64,000 bases of DNA. Source: Garcia nutans. Lineage: Eukaryota; Streptophyta; Magnoliopsida; Malpighiales; Euphorbiaceae. Positions 33,279-44,805 of the stretch are shown one piece after another. A program made the position numbers and the translations under genes. The DNA is taken from the NCBI GenBank assembly GCA_947685225.1, contig CANTUV010000015.1:1612001-1676000 (forward strand), given 5' to 3'. The notes beneath the pieces are model-generated. The model worked only from the letters and a program-made list of their open reading frames with translations, ran no database searches and was not told the DNA's origin. Position 1 is the first letter of the stretch. Every line of letters begins with the position of its first letter.

Positions 33279-34797
33279 CAAGAGAAAAAGAAGAAAAGAA
33301 AGTCAAAGGGAAGAATAAATCTTGTGGTGGAGAATTTTTAGAGTTGTTTAATTATATTATTATTATATATATATATAAGATAAGTTTGAAAGGGAAAAGA
33401 GAGGATTTTCTTTATTTCCTTCTTCTTCTTCTTCTTGAACGAGAGAGAGAGAGAGAGATGTGATGCCATTGTGGTTGGCTATAATGATTCAAATGAAATA
33501 AATGGGGCATGTTTGCCTAGATTATGATGAATTCAAAATATATGTCCAATGCAATTAGTTATGTATACTCTATTGATGAGATGTGAAGCCATTGTTGTTG
33601 GCTATAATGATGCAAATGAGATGATTGAGGCATGGATGCCTAAATGATGATAAGAAAATGAGAATGAAATTGATAATGAAATAATGAATGAATTGTGTGT
33701 CTAATATGTTATTCCATTTTCAGAGTTTTGTTGTTGGTGGCATGCCTAATGGTAACAATCTCTTGAAGCTAGGTTGGGCTTGATCCTTGAAGCCAAGTTG
33801 GGTTGAAGTTTAGCATGCTTAACTCCCCTTGAAGCTTGGTTGGGTCTAGTCCTTGAAGCCTAGTTGAGATGTTACAACCCTTGAAGCTAGGTTGGGTTTG
33901 GTTCTTGAAGCCAAGTTGGGTTGATATTTAACATGTTTTATTCCCCTTGAAGCTTGGTTGAACCTAATCCTTGAAGCCTAGTTGGGATAATGATAATGAT
34001 AAATGTGATAATTGAACCAAAACATTAACTCTGAAAGTTGAATGGCATATTAGTGTCTTTTGGGCCCATGCTTGTCTTTGTTTCAATGTGATTTATGAAT
34101 GGTGAAACAATTGAATAAAGTAATGGAATGTAATGTTATGAAGTATGTTATGATTACAATACATAAGTAAATTATTGAAAAGAAATATGACCTGAAAAGC
34201 TATGTTGAAAGATGAGATTCTGAAAGTGTAATATGACATGCAATATGTATATGGATGTGGACATTGTGAGTATTATTTTATGAATGTTCTAATAAGTTAT
34301 GGAATTGTGGTTTGTGTTAATGATATATGTATATATGTATATAATTATGAGATTAGTAGAAATATATGAAAAGTGTAATTGAAATGGGAAAACATGATAA
34401 GAAAATAATGATACATGAATTTAATATATGAGTATGATTTTCTGTAATGTATGTTTATAATATTTATTTGTATTACTAAGCTTTCGAGCCTAGCGCGGTT
34501 GTGTAAATCGCACAGGTGAGTAGGTGGTTGATCTGAAGTCAAATCGTTATGCCACGAGAAGGGTAAGAGTATTTCGAGACCAACTAGAAGGTGGTGTATA
34601 CATGTACAGTTTAATTATGTTGTATTTTGATAAAATGCATTCATATGTATAAATGAATTTTGGTAAAGACAAGATCATTATATATATGTAATATCATCAA
34701 AAGTATAATGAGTTTGTAAATGTTCTTACAATAAAATGTATTATTGTTTGGAACTAAAGTAAAAGTTTTTAATCTGAAATGAAAAGTGACATTCTTA
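32856..34797 (+). repeat. Second LTR of the Tekay-type element
   Basis: Closely matches the 5' LTR but ends about 65 bp early, where it joins the post-primer-site sequence ('ttaggtttgag'). The TAA run is about 28 units (33192-33276), and the GA run only about 9 units. Confidence 0.9.
33192..33276 (+). repeat. TAA microsatellite, about 28 units
   Basis: Same site in the LTR as 27661-27726. Confidence 0.97.
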
Positions 34798-34859
34798 GGT
34801 TTGAGATTGTTACTGTACTGGATAATTTCGAGGACGAAATTATTTAAGGGGGAGAGAAT

Positions 34860-35190
34860 TATAATATCCCAAAGTATACCCTAAAAGTTTTGGAATTATT
34901 GTTGTATTTGGATTTAATGTATATGTTTTATAGAAATAGAAAAGAAGTAAAGAGAGAGTGTATATGTTGTATATATAGATATATATATAACATATACAAG
35001 TCAAAGAAATGGAAGTCAAAAGAAGATAAATTAATTAAAAGGAAATATTATAAGAGATAGATGTATATGAGGGATGATATGTATATATGGTATTTGGAAA
35101 ATATGGGAAATATAAATACAATATATAAGAGATATACATATAGCAACATATACATCACATATACATGATGTATATATTGGTGTAGGAAAA

Positions 35191-35284
<94 letters not shown>

Positions 35285-35441
35285 CAAGAGAAAAAGAAGA
35301 AAAGAAAGTCAAAGGGAAGAATAAATCTTGTGGTGGAGAATTTTTAGAGTTGTTTAATTATATTATTATTATATATATATAAGATAAGTTTGAAATGGAA
35401 AAGAGAGGATTTTCTTTATTTCCTTCTTCTTCTTCTTCTTG

Positions 35442-35478
<37 letters not shown>

Positions 35479-35545
35479 TGATGCCATTGTGGTTGGCTAT
35501 AATGATTCAAATGAAATAAATGAGATGTGATGCCATTGTGGTTGT
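34860..35545 (+). repeat. Third, truncated LTR of the Tekay-type element
   Basis: Begins TATAATATCCC (the canonical TG mutated to TA) right after a polypurine tract at 34822-34859. It ends at about 35545 where it joins the 24-25 bp array of the segmental duplicate. Contains about 30 TAA units (35192-35282) and about 16 GA units. A small internal deletion near 35521 fuses two similar 'gatgtgatgccatt' segments. Confidence 0.88.
35192..35282 (+). repeat. TAA microsatellite, about 30 units
   Basis: The longest of the three homologous TAA runs in this element complex. Confidence 0.97.
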
Positions 35546-35548
35546 CTA

Positions 35549-35985
35549 GAACCCAAATCAAATTTAATTTCAGGTCAAGCACCCTAATCTAGTTTTGGGT
35601 CTAGCACCCTAATCCAATCTTGGATTGAGAACTCTAATCCAGTCTCAGATCAAGAACTCTAATCTAGTTTCGGGTTGAGAACCCTAATTCAGTCTTTAGT
35701 TGAGTACCCTACTCCAGTTTCGGGTCGAGCATCCTAATCCAGTCTTGGGTCGAGAACCCTAATACAGTCTTGGCTCGAGAACCCTAATCTAGTTTTTGGT
35801 TGAGAACCCAAAATTTGGTATTGGGTCTAAGACCCAAAACTAGTCTCAGGTCGATAACCTAGGTCCAGTCTCGGGCTGATAACCCAAATCCAATTTTGGG
35901 TTGAGTACCCAAATCTAATCTAATCTCTAGTCGAGTACCCAAATCAAATTCAATTTCAGGTCGAGCACCCTAATCTAGTTTTTAA
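35549..35985 (+). repeat. Tandem array 5, counterpart of array 4
   Basis: About 18 units of 24-25 bp, the same order as 4316-4760. The paired-arm units recur, for example AGGTcgataACCT near 35848. Comparing it unit by unit with array 4 gives a direct record of how stems evolve after duplication. Confidence 0.88.
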
Positions 35986-36358
35986 TATGTGTGTTGAATA
36001 TATGGCATTAAAATAAGTGTGAAAGAATATGTCAAAAGATCTTGGGTAAGTTATAAAAGTGATCAAGTTGACAATAACTCACCTAAGCAATTAATCAAGA
36101 TAAACAATATGTATAAATATATATTAGTTTAGTATTTGTTCTATGAGGTGTCTAGTGGCCTTAAGCCTATCTAGACCCTAGAACCATCATAGTTCTAGAA
36201 ATAGGGTGTAATAGAGGTGGTATGAGATCCAAGGTTAGAAAGGTATCAGAATAAGTAGTGAATTAAAATAAGTTTAAGGATTAGGAACAGAAGAAACTAT
36301 AATGCATAAGATTCCTTATTGTCTTTCTTCTGTATTTCTCATTAGATGTTGTTATGTG
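35986..36358. other. Intergenic, counterpart of 4761-5132
   Basis: Near-identical to copy A; no gene or element end recognised. Confidence 0.6.
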
Positions 36359-39300
36359 TGTAACACCCTCTGACAATCCTCTCAGAGAATTGTTAGAAGA
36401 TGCCACTTAATACACAAAACCGTTCTAAAATAAACCAATATCCATGTCCCTATAATCTTTATAACAATCCGACTAAAAATTTCTATTGAGTTTTCTCTGC
36501 AATAATCACTGCTCCAAAATTTAAACAATTAACACAACCTGCAGAAAACCACTTCAAAATACCATTCAATCACTCTCAACTCCAATAACTCCAATAAAAC
36601 CAATATCAATCACGAACCAAAATAAATACTATTTACATATCAATTCTTAAATATAAATAAAATACATTATCAGAATTAAAAATCATTCACTAAAACTTAT
36701 AACTCCAAATTCAAATTGTATACAGATATTCCATCTCATTAACAATTAATACAATCCTCAAATTTAACCACAATAAATTATATAATGTAGACATTCCTTA
36801 TTATTGGCCAAAATTATATATCTATTATTTACATCACAATATCGTTATGTGAACTATAATTAAACTCCAATGTTGCAATTGATCTTTGAAACCCTAACTT
36901 TTCAATTATCAATATTGCTTTAGTCCATCTTATCTACATATCAGAAAAATCTCACACGCTAAGTATATTGCTTAGTGGTGCTTGCATATACTTAATTTGC
37001 TACTTAATATTAAAAGAAAATAATTACAACAACAAAAGAAACAAAATTCAAACTTTATTAAAAACAATTCACATTATTTCAAATAAGTTGATTTAAGCTT
37101 AATTTATTATTCATAAGTTTCAAAATCAATTTTAATATTACAATATTTTCTAATTGTAATAATTTCTCATTGTAATCATTTGCTAAAACATTATTATTTA
37201 TAACATGATTTATATTCTCATATTTCAAATTCAGGTTAAGTAATAAAATATAACTAAATAATACTTGTTTTGACAAACATTGCTATTGCAATAATTATAT
37301 ATATATATATATATATATTACACTTTTCCACTTGCAGTTTATATTTCCACTCATAGTTTTTAATACAACTCACAATAACGTTCAAAATACGTTTCTCAAA
37401 ATTTCAGTAGAATTCACTTATCAATTTAGCACTTTAGCCACTTCTATTCAAATAACATTTGAAACACTTTCATTATGTCCAATACAATTAAACTTTCAAT
37501 CAAATTTTAGTAAATCTCATTATTTAACACAATTTATTATACGCATGCATTATATATTTTTTATATTTAAGTTTTACATATTTTTACAATTTCACCTCGT
37601 ATACTTGGTATCAAACCTTAGACTGGGATAACGAGCTCAATAATGGTAATTAAGTAGTGGAATAAATGCCTAGTAACAATAATGACACAATGTATAGTAA
37701 TAGTAATGACACATAGTGTGTAGTAGCAGCATAGATATCCATCCTTTGGCTAGCCATTCAATTCGATAACTGGGTTTAGCACAAGTACAATCAGGCAATT
37801 CATTTATTTCATCATTCCAAACAATTTCACAATTATAATATTAACTTAAAAAACATTTCTTTCTCACTAATTATTAATCTTTTCCACTTTAACAATACAA
37901 TAAAATAGTCTTTATTTCTATTAATTCTAATATATATCATAAGTTAAATTTAAGTCTCAATGAAATTAATTTTAAAAATAATATAAGTATATATATATCC
38001 AAGTTTATTGCTTGTTTATTTGTTTATTTAATTTTCTTTTTGATTTACAATACACATCTTCATAAGGTTTATTTATCATAGACAATTCTTTCAATTTCAC
38101 TTATCATGTATATTAAATATACATATTTTAGGATAATTTGACAAACTTTGTTCTTATATTAATTTTTAACTTTTCAACACACACTTCACATTATGTAATT
38201 CTACCTTCTAAATCTCATGATTCACATTTTACTTATTGTAATCAAGTTCTATATACAAACTCCAATTTTTCATAAATAGCTCTTTCCAGCTGTATGAATT
38301 CCACCAATTATTAACTTCATTCCAAATGTGTATATTCTATGAATACACTATGTATATCCTATGTATATACATATTCTACAATTTATACATTTCCACTAAA
38401 AACTCTATCATTTTCTTATTAACTCTCTTTATATAATAAACCCACTCTTTAAATATCATTTTCTTTAATTCCAATGGCACCATAACTTACTTTAACTTAA
38501 TTCTTAGTAGGTTTTCCTTGATTATACAAACTTCTTTCCCTCCAACTATTAACAATCAATATAATTTAACTTACTAAACATTTCCACATACAATTTACAA
38601 ATTATCCTAATTCTCCAAATGGTGTGGCTATCAAGTATAAAATAGGTATACAGTTTGTATATCTAAGCATTATTTACAAATTTTAACCATTACAACTTAT
38701 TTGATTCCTTCATTTCACCTTTCCTTATTTTTTATTAACTCCCTTCCAAACTATTTCACATCATTGATCAATCGATCGATCATTTTATCAATTACCCCAC
38801 CTTTATTTTTAGGTTTACTTACTTCCTCAAGAATATTATAATAATTTACTAATCATATACAATTAATATTTGCTCATTTTCTAATTAGACTCTCATTTAA
38901 ATGTTCAAATACATTTATTAATAAATTTCCTCAAGTCTTTTTCTTTTTCTATGTTGTTACTATCCGATGGATTAAAATCCTTTATCAATTTCCTTATAAA
39001 CAACCTTTCATCAACAATATACATTTTTCATGATTTAATCTACAATACACTACTAATTACACTCAACTGATCAAAAGAATTATGTCCAACATTAAAAGAA
39101 AAAAAACTATTGAATTCAAACATAAACCTCCACATGCAAACAAATTAAACATAATTCAATACACTTACACTATCTTCAATTAAGCTTAATACTAATCTTT
39201 TTCCTCCTCAACATTGATTTTACCACTAAAATTCTCCTTTACCTATAATTTTCTTTTTTCTTTATCTTCACAAACACTTAAATATGTTTAACAATATAAT

Positions 39301-40705
39301 TTGACAAATTCTATCACAATTGATTCTACAAATAATTTATTTAAACTAAGATCATCAAGTATACTTCAAATAAATATTTAGCTCCATAAACATTTTTCTT
39401 ACATAATCATTTAAATCAACATTTCAATAACTTCAAATTACCTTTTTAACCATATTCATCAAGAATAAGGTTTTTCTTTGCTATTTATCAAATCTCTCAT
39501 AATCCAACAATTCAACATATCATCAATTCAAAGATTCCTTTAGACATGATTTTAAATTAGATGCCTAAAAAAATACACTTCCAAATATCACAATTATTAT
39601 CATACTTCCAAGATATAAAATTCCATAATCCTAAAATCTTCCAAAACCCTGAACTTTCCCAAGACCTTAATTTCTTCCATAACCTTAAATCAACACATAA
39701 TTGTTCCAATACTTGGTTTAAGTATAATTTCAATTAAAAACCAATAAATACACACTTTATATATTACAATAATAATTTTACATTCAAAGAATTAAAGTTT
39801 CACAATTACCTTCTTACAAATCATTCAATATACATTTTCTTCACAATAACTTTAGTTTTTCGAATCACAAGCTTCTTTAATTACACAAAATCAAAATCAA
39901 TTCAAGTAATAGCAAAAGAAGTGATATACAAGCACTAACCTCATTAAATTAGCTCTTCCTTCACTCTTCCACTCAATATTGTAGTTTAATGATGATTTTC
40001 TTGAAGATTCATGATTAAAGTAATTAATTTTCCGCTAAAAATATGATTTTTTCTTCAAAATTGCCATAGTTTCTAAGTAAAAGAATGGAGGAAGAAGAAG
40101 AAAGGAGAAGATGGCGGTGATGGAGATGATGGGTATGGGTTGGAGAAGGAAAAAGGAAAAGTAAAAGTCAATTTGACTTCTTTCTCTCTCTCTCTCTTTT
40201 AGTATTTAGGGTTTTTATAATATGTGATGCCACACTGAAACTTTGGTACACTTATTTTCTTTAATTATTTCCTAACTTTAATTTTGTAAAATCTTAAAAG
40301 TAATTACTTTAATTATTTTAAAGCCACATTATCCACATTTCATATTCTAATTGTAGTAAAATTTTATTTGAGGGCCATAAGGGCATTTCCATAATTTCTT
40401 ACCCTTTTAAAAATCATTTCTAGAAATACAGATTAAATCCATAGTTAAATTTTATTTTTCAATTTTTAGAGCTTAATCAATCTTATTTCTACTAATTCTA
40501 AATACTCAAAGCTCATATAGTATCAGAATCAGTCTGATATATATATGTATATACACTTAATGTAGAAAATTAGTACTTTAAATTTTTAAATACTGTAATG
40601 TATTTTAATTCTAAGCTATATATTGTGTGGTCTTGCCCGAGCATTGATCTAGCTCGTTAAAAATATAGAGTCAAAATGCTCATTTGGGTCCTAACTCATA
40701 TGACA
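36359..40705 (-). mobile_element. Minus-strand gypsy LTR, copy B
   Basis: Counterpart of 5133-8262 but with about 1240 bp more (36628-37868). The extra piece reads as ordinary LTR-like sequence on the minus strand, so a deletion in copy A is more likely than an insertion here. It includes a TA-rich microsatellite near 37300. No coding frame. Confidence 0.5.
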
Positions 40706-43700
40706 CCACTGCATATGGTCTTCGCTCAGTTTGGTAAGTAAATGTTTGAAAATGATATCTTTGTTTTAAAAAAAAGATTTACTCTCCTTTTATTTTAAAA
40801 AGAAGAGATGGCGTTGATTCACATATATAGAGGAGCATTAGCTCATCCTTTGTGGGCATGGCTAAGCACAAATTCTCAAAATTAAATAATTCAAACAAAT
40901 AATGACAAATAAAAAATTAAATTAAATTAAGCAAAATAAGATTAAAATAAAGGAATTTAATTAAAAATAATTAGAAATTAAAGAAAACCAAATTTGTGGC
41001 TTTTAATGGGCTCGCTACTTGGAGTTAAATTTCATGTATACCTATTTATCTTGTTTGTATAAGAGTCAAAGCCATAAGTAGTTCGTGTTTCTAATTGCAA
41101 AGGGCAAGGTTTAACTATTGTTTAGTTATGTTACCGAATTAAAAGAGATTGAGTTAGAAAATTTACCTCTGAAGATTTTTTTTTATTGACTTGAAGTTTG
41201 AAGTGTTTTTCCACTTCTTAATGCAGCCTTGAGTTTGATTAAATTTTTTGACTTATTATGAAGAAAATAAATTTATGGAGCACAATTTAATTAGAAAAAT
41301 TATTTTATAAAACTAATTTTTTGATGGAAAATTGAAAAAAAAAATAATTTTGGCCTAATGTTTGTAGAATTTTTGGATTGTTTTGAACAAATTATGGGAG
41401 CAATTGGGTAAACATTTTTAGACCTTTTTTTTCTAAAAAAGAGACCACTATTTATAGTGGAAAACTTAGGAAAAAAATTCTGACTATAAAAGCACTTGGG
41501 CCGAGGAGCTGTCAACACCATCGTGGTTAACGACGCGTGCTGTTTCAACCTTTTTTGCCATTTTGGAACTGTTTAACCTTCGATTCATGTGATTCTATTT
41601 GCATAGGATCCTTCATCCCCTAGGCTTTCATTTAGAGGCAAAATTAATGATTTTTCCTCAGGTTTAAAATTGGAGGTTCGCGGTGACATCTTTAAGGTTT
41701 TTGTGCCCTTTCAGACTCCCATTTGTGTGATTCTAATTTCACTGGAATCATGATCATATGCACTTTAATTTAAGTGCAAGATTAGGAGTTCACACTCATA
41801 TATGGACCAAATGCAAGTAAGCCCATTATCCTTAAAAGTTAAAGGATTGACCCTTTGGGATTTGGGCTAATATACAAAGGAACACTCTAATTTTAGTGGA
41901 AGGCTTGCTAAGGTTTAGGGGCTACATGATGCTTTGGTTCCAAAAGGGGTCTTAAAGGAGAGGGTAGTTAACCATTTGTCTATACAACACCAATAACTGG
42001 GATGGATATTAGTGGCGGCTCGCATGGCACCTCAAGGTTGAAAAATGATCCAAGTTTAGTGACAAGCACAAAGCCCCATATTAAGGCTAAATAGTAATGA
42101 TTTTGATTGCTATCAATATTTTAAGAAGTGCAATACTTCTCACTAGTGAAGTTGCTACCATGAGCAGGTTGAATGGAGTTAGCACTCGGTGTTGACAGGG
42201 GATGGACATTGGATCGATTTAGTAAATGAGCATCTATGCTTAGGGTCGATCTAGTTTCTCAAAGAATTGGACTTTGATGATGATAATCTACTTAGTTATA
42301 GTCAAGTGACCAAACTTGTGATTTTCTTAAGTGCTTGTCAAAAGGACCAATACATCTAATTTAAGTTTATAAAGACAAAAGATAAATGTTAGTCACAAAA
42401 TACTAGGAATAGTATAAAAAAATGCATAACAAAATAATAACATAAGATTAGATAAAGGAAAAGGATTAGTACAATTTACAAAAGGGTCAGGCTTCCTAAA
42501 TCATGAATAAACCTATTAGTTAAACAATTTGATAAAAGATTAAGTATGTCATTATCCCATATGAAAAACATCATCCAATTAAAGATACTTGGAAAGATCA
42601 AAACAACTTATTAAAATGAATAAAACATGAACTTAAATAGAAAAGAGGAGTTTGATTTAGATTTTTACCTTTAGAACTCACCAAATCAATTTAGGCAAAA
42701 TTTCACTTTTGAAAACATCATGATAGGAATATTTAAGCATTGAAATGTATCAAGTAAACTTTATAAATATTAATGAACTTATAAAAATGGAGGATTTGAT
42801 CTTTGAAACTTGGATTTTGATTATGGACATTCATTTGATCTGTCAAATCAATAAAAACCAATGAGAAATGGTGGAAAATGATTTGAAGAACCTCTAAATA
42901 GCTTTTGGAATCGAAATCAAATAATAGATGAGAGAATGAATGGGAATAAGTGTTGATGAATGTTGAGTGTGTATAAAAGAGAGTGTTTAGAGGTATGTAT
43001 AAGTGAAATATGTAAGAAGATGATGATTCCTAGTGCTTAGAATTTAAACAAATGAATTTGGGTGAGGAAATTTAGAGAGAATAAGGTGAAATCAGTTAAG
43101 GATGAAGAATAGTTTTAAATCACAAAAATCTATTCAAATGGTGCTATTTGCCATAAACCACCGTGCGAGATTACTTTTTTAAACTTCAAGACTTTGTTCA
43201 GATGGCACTATCTGCCAAAGACCACCGCACGGATGGTCGAACCCACCGTATGGTGGTCATGGACTATCTCATGGAAATCCATGGCTCATGGGCTAGGTTT
43301 TTTTTGTGTTGCTCTTAATTGGTTTTTGGGCTTTATTGTGTTGTTGTCTAAGATTGTCATGCGACTGGTTCAAATATCTGGCTTGATTTGAAGGTCTAGG
43401 CCCAATTTTAAGTGGGTTTTGTTTGTTTTAGGCCCGCTTCATCATTATTAAGTCCATTATATCATTTTCAAGTTCATTATCTCAAATTCTGATTCAATCT
43501 TTAGAAAATTTGTTCCAATTGGAGTCTTACTTCAGTTTTCATAATCGGGAACAGGTGTAAAATTGAATTAAGTAAAAATTAGGTGTTAACACACGGTATC
43601 CTTAGATATGCTCATTCTTCTTTTTGAGATGTAGACTCTATGGTGTCTTTGGATTAGTTTGGTTAGGCTTACATAGTTTTTGGGTTTGACTTTGATGAGT

Positions 43701-43904
43701 TAGTGAAATATTTATATTCACTCTGTCTTTTTCTTGCCTTTTCTTCATGTGGAAGAAGTGTTTCTTCTTCATCTTTAATGATAACTCTCCATTTTGGTAG
43801 ATTCTCTCTTGTCTTAATTTAGCAATCCCTTTTTTCTCTCAAATATTCTCTATTTTTGTCTGCTTGTCCTAATTTTATTTGCTGAATGTGGCCACCTCTC
43901 TTTA
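40706..43904. other. Intergenic, copy B; contains the copia empty site
   Basis: Counterpart of 8263-10285 plus 15668-16839. The single 'catca' at 42716-42720 is the pre-insertion site of the copia element found in copy A. No gene recognised. Confidence 0.7.
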
Positions 43905-44123
43905 ATGAACAGTAACTCCATAGAAAATGCCCTCAGTATTATGGAAAAAACATCTACTAGTGTTTTGATTCATAAAGTGACAAATCAATCGAGGAATTCG
44001 CAAACTGATATAAGCTCTAGTGGCCCTTCAATTGGCACTAGCGAATTCGCTACTAGGATTAGCGGTTCGCCTATTCCTTTGAGGCAAGCCAATACAAAGG
44101 CAAATGGCCAAGCCTATTACTGA
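43905..44123 (+). CDS. Small ORF of unknown nature, copy B (72 aa)
   Basis: Counterpart of 16840-17058, with the same start codon and length and three amino-acid differences. The frame upstream of the ATG, open in copy A, is closed here, which supports the ATG as the natural boundary if the ORF is real. No recognised domain. Confidence 0.25.
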   Translation: MNSNSIENALSIMEKTSTSVLIHKVTNQSRNSQTDISSSGPSIGTSEFATRISGSPIPLRQANTKANGQAYY

Positions 44124-44787
44124 ATCACCAATGCTACATTGGCCATCTCTCCACTGGCTCCAGAATAGGCCAACAGTCAGGCCAACCTTAGTTCATACTT
44201 TGGATACTTACACATTTCTGATACAATTCTAACTTATGAGGATTGGTACAATTGAGGGGGGATTTTAGGGTCTGCAAATAGTAAGAGGTACTTAATGCTG
44301 ACTTTTTCATGAATTTTAAATCCTTATGAATCATTAACCTATTTAATACCTTAATAACTATAACATATTATACCTATGAACTTTAACATGAAATTAAACC
44401 TTTGAAAAATGTAAATGTATAAGAATTTCAAGGTTCACTTAAAATCTATATATCTTTATTTATGTGAATTTCAAGTCTTAAATGTTTACATATATAATTT
44501 ATTAATTTAAGTTGTAAGATTCACAAATCATTGTAAGAAGTACATATTGCCTCAACCAAGTATATTAGAACATAGATTATATCTACACATGAATAATGCC
44601 ATGTCTAACTTAAACAGCTCATGGGCTTATGAAAACTTAATCAAAGACATGCATGAGGACACATAAGTAAATATAAAGGTTGATAATATTAACTCAGAAA
44701 TGATCTTAATTTGTCTAATCCTAAGGCAAACCAAGAAATAAAGAATAAATGTATTAGAAGATTAATCATCAATATATATATATATAT
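44124..44787. other. Intergenic, counterpart of 17059-17731
   Basis: AT-rich with a (TA)n run shortly before the L1 insertion. No gene recognised. Confidence 0.6.
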
Positions 44788-44805
44788 ATAAAGGGAAGTT
44801 AACAT

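Larger units (their letters stand above)
27315..35545 (+). mobile_element. Non-coding Tekay-type element complex with three LTRs
   Basis: Structure: LTR (27315-29362), primer-binding site, 3.4 kb internal region without coding capacity, polypurine tract, LTR (32856-34797, last about 65 bp missing), a 60-bp internal remnant with polypurine tract, and LTR (34860-35545, truncated). The GAGGACGAAATT motif before each downstream LTR and the initiator-Met primer site assign it to the Tekay/Del chromovirus group. The lack of gag-pol makes it a LARD-type non-autonomous derivative. It inserted in the Tat-like tail at 27310-27314; the uninterrupted relative is at about 3646-3656. No 3' target duplication survives. 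Confidence 0.85.
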
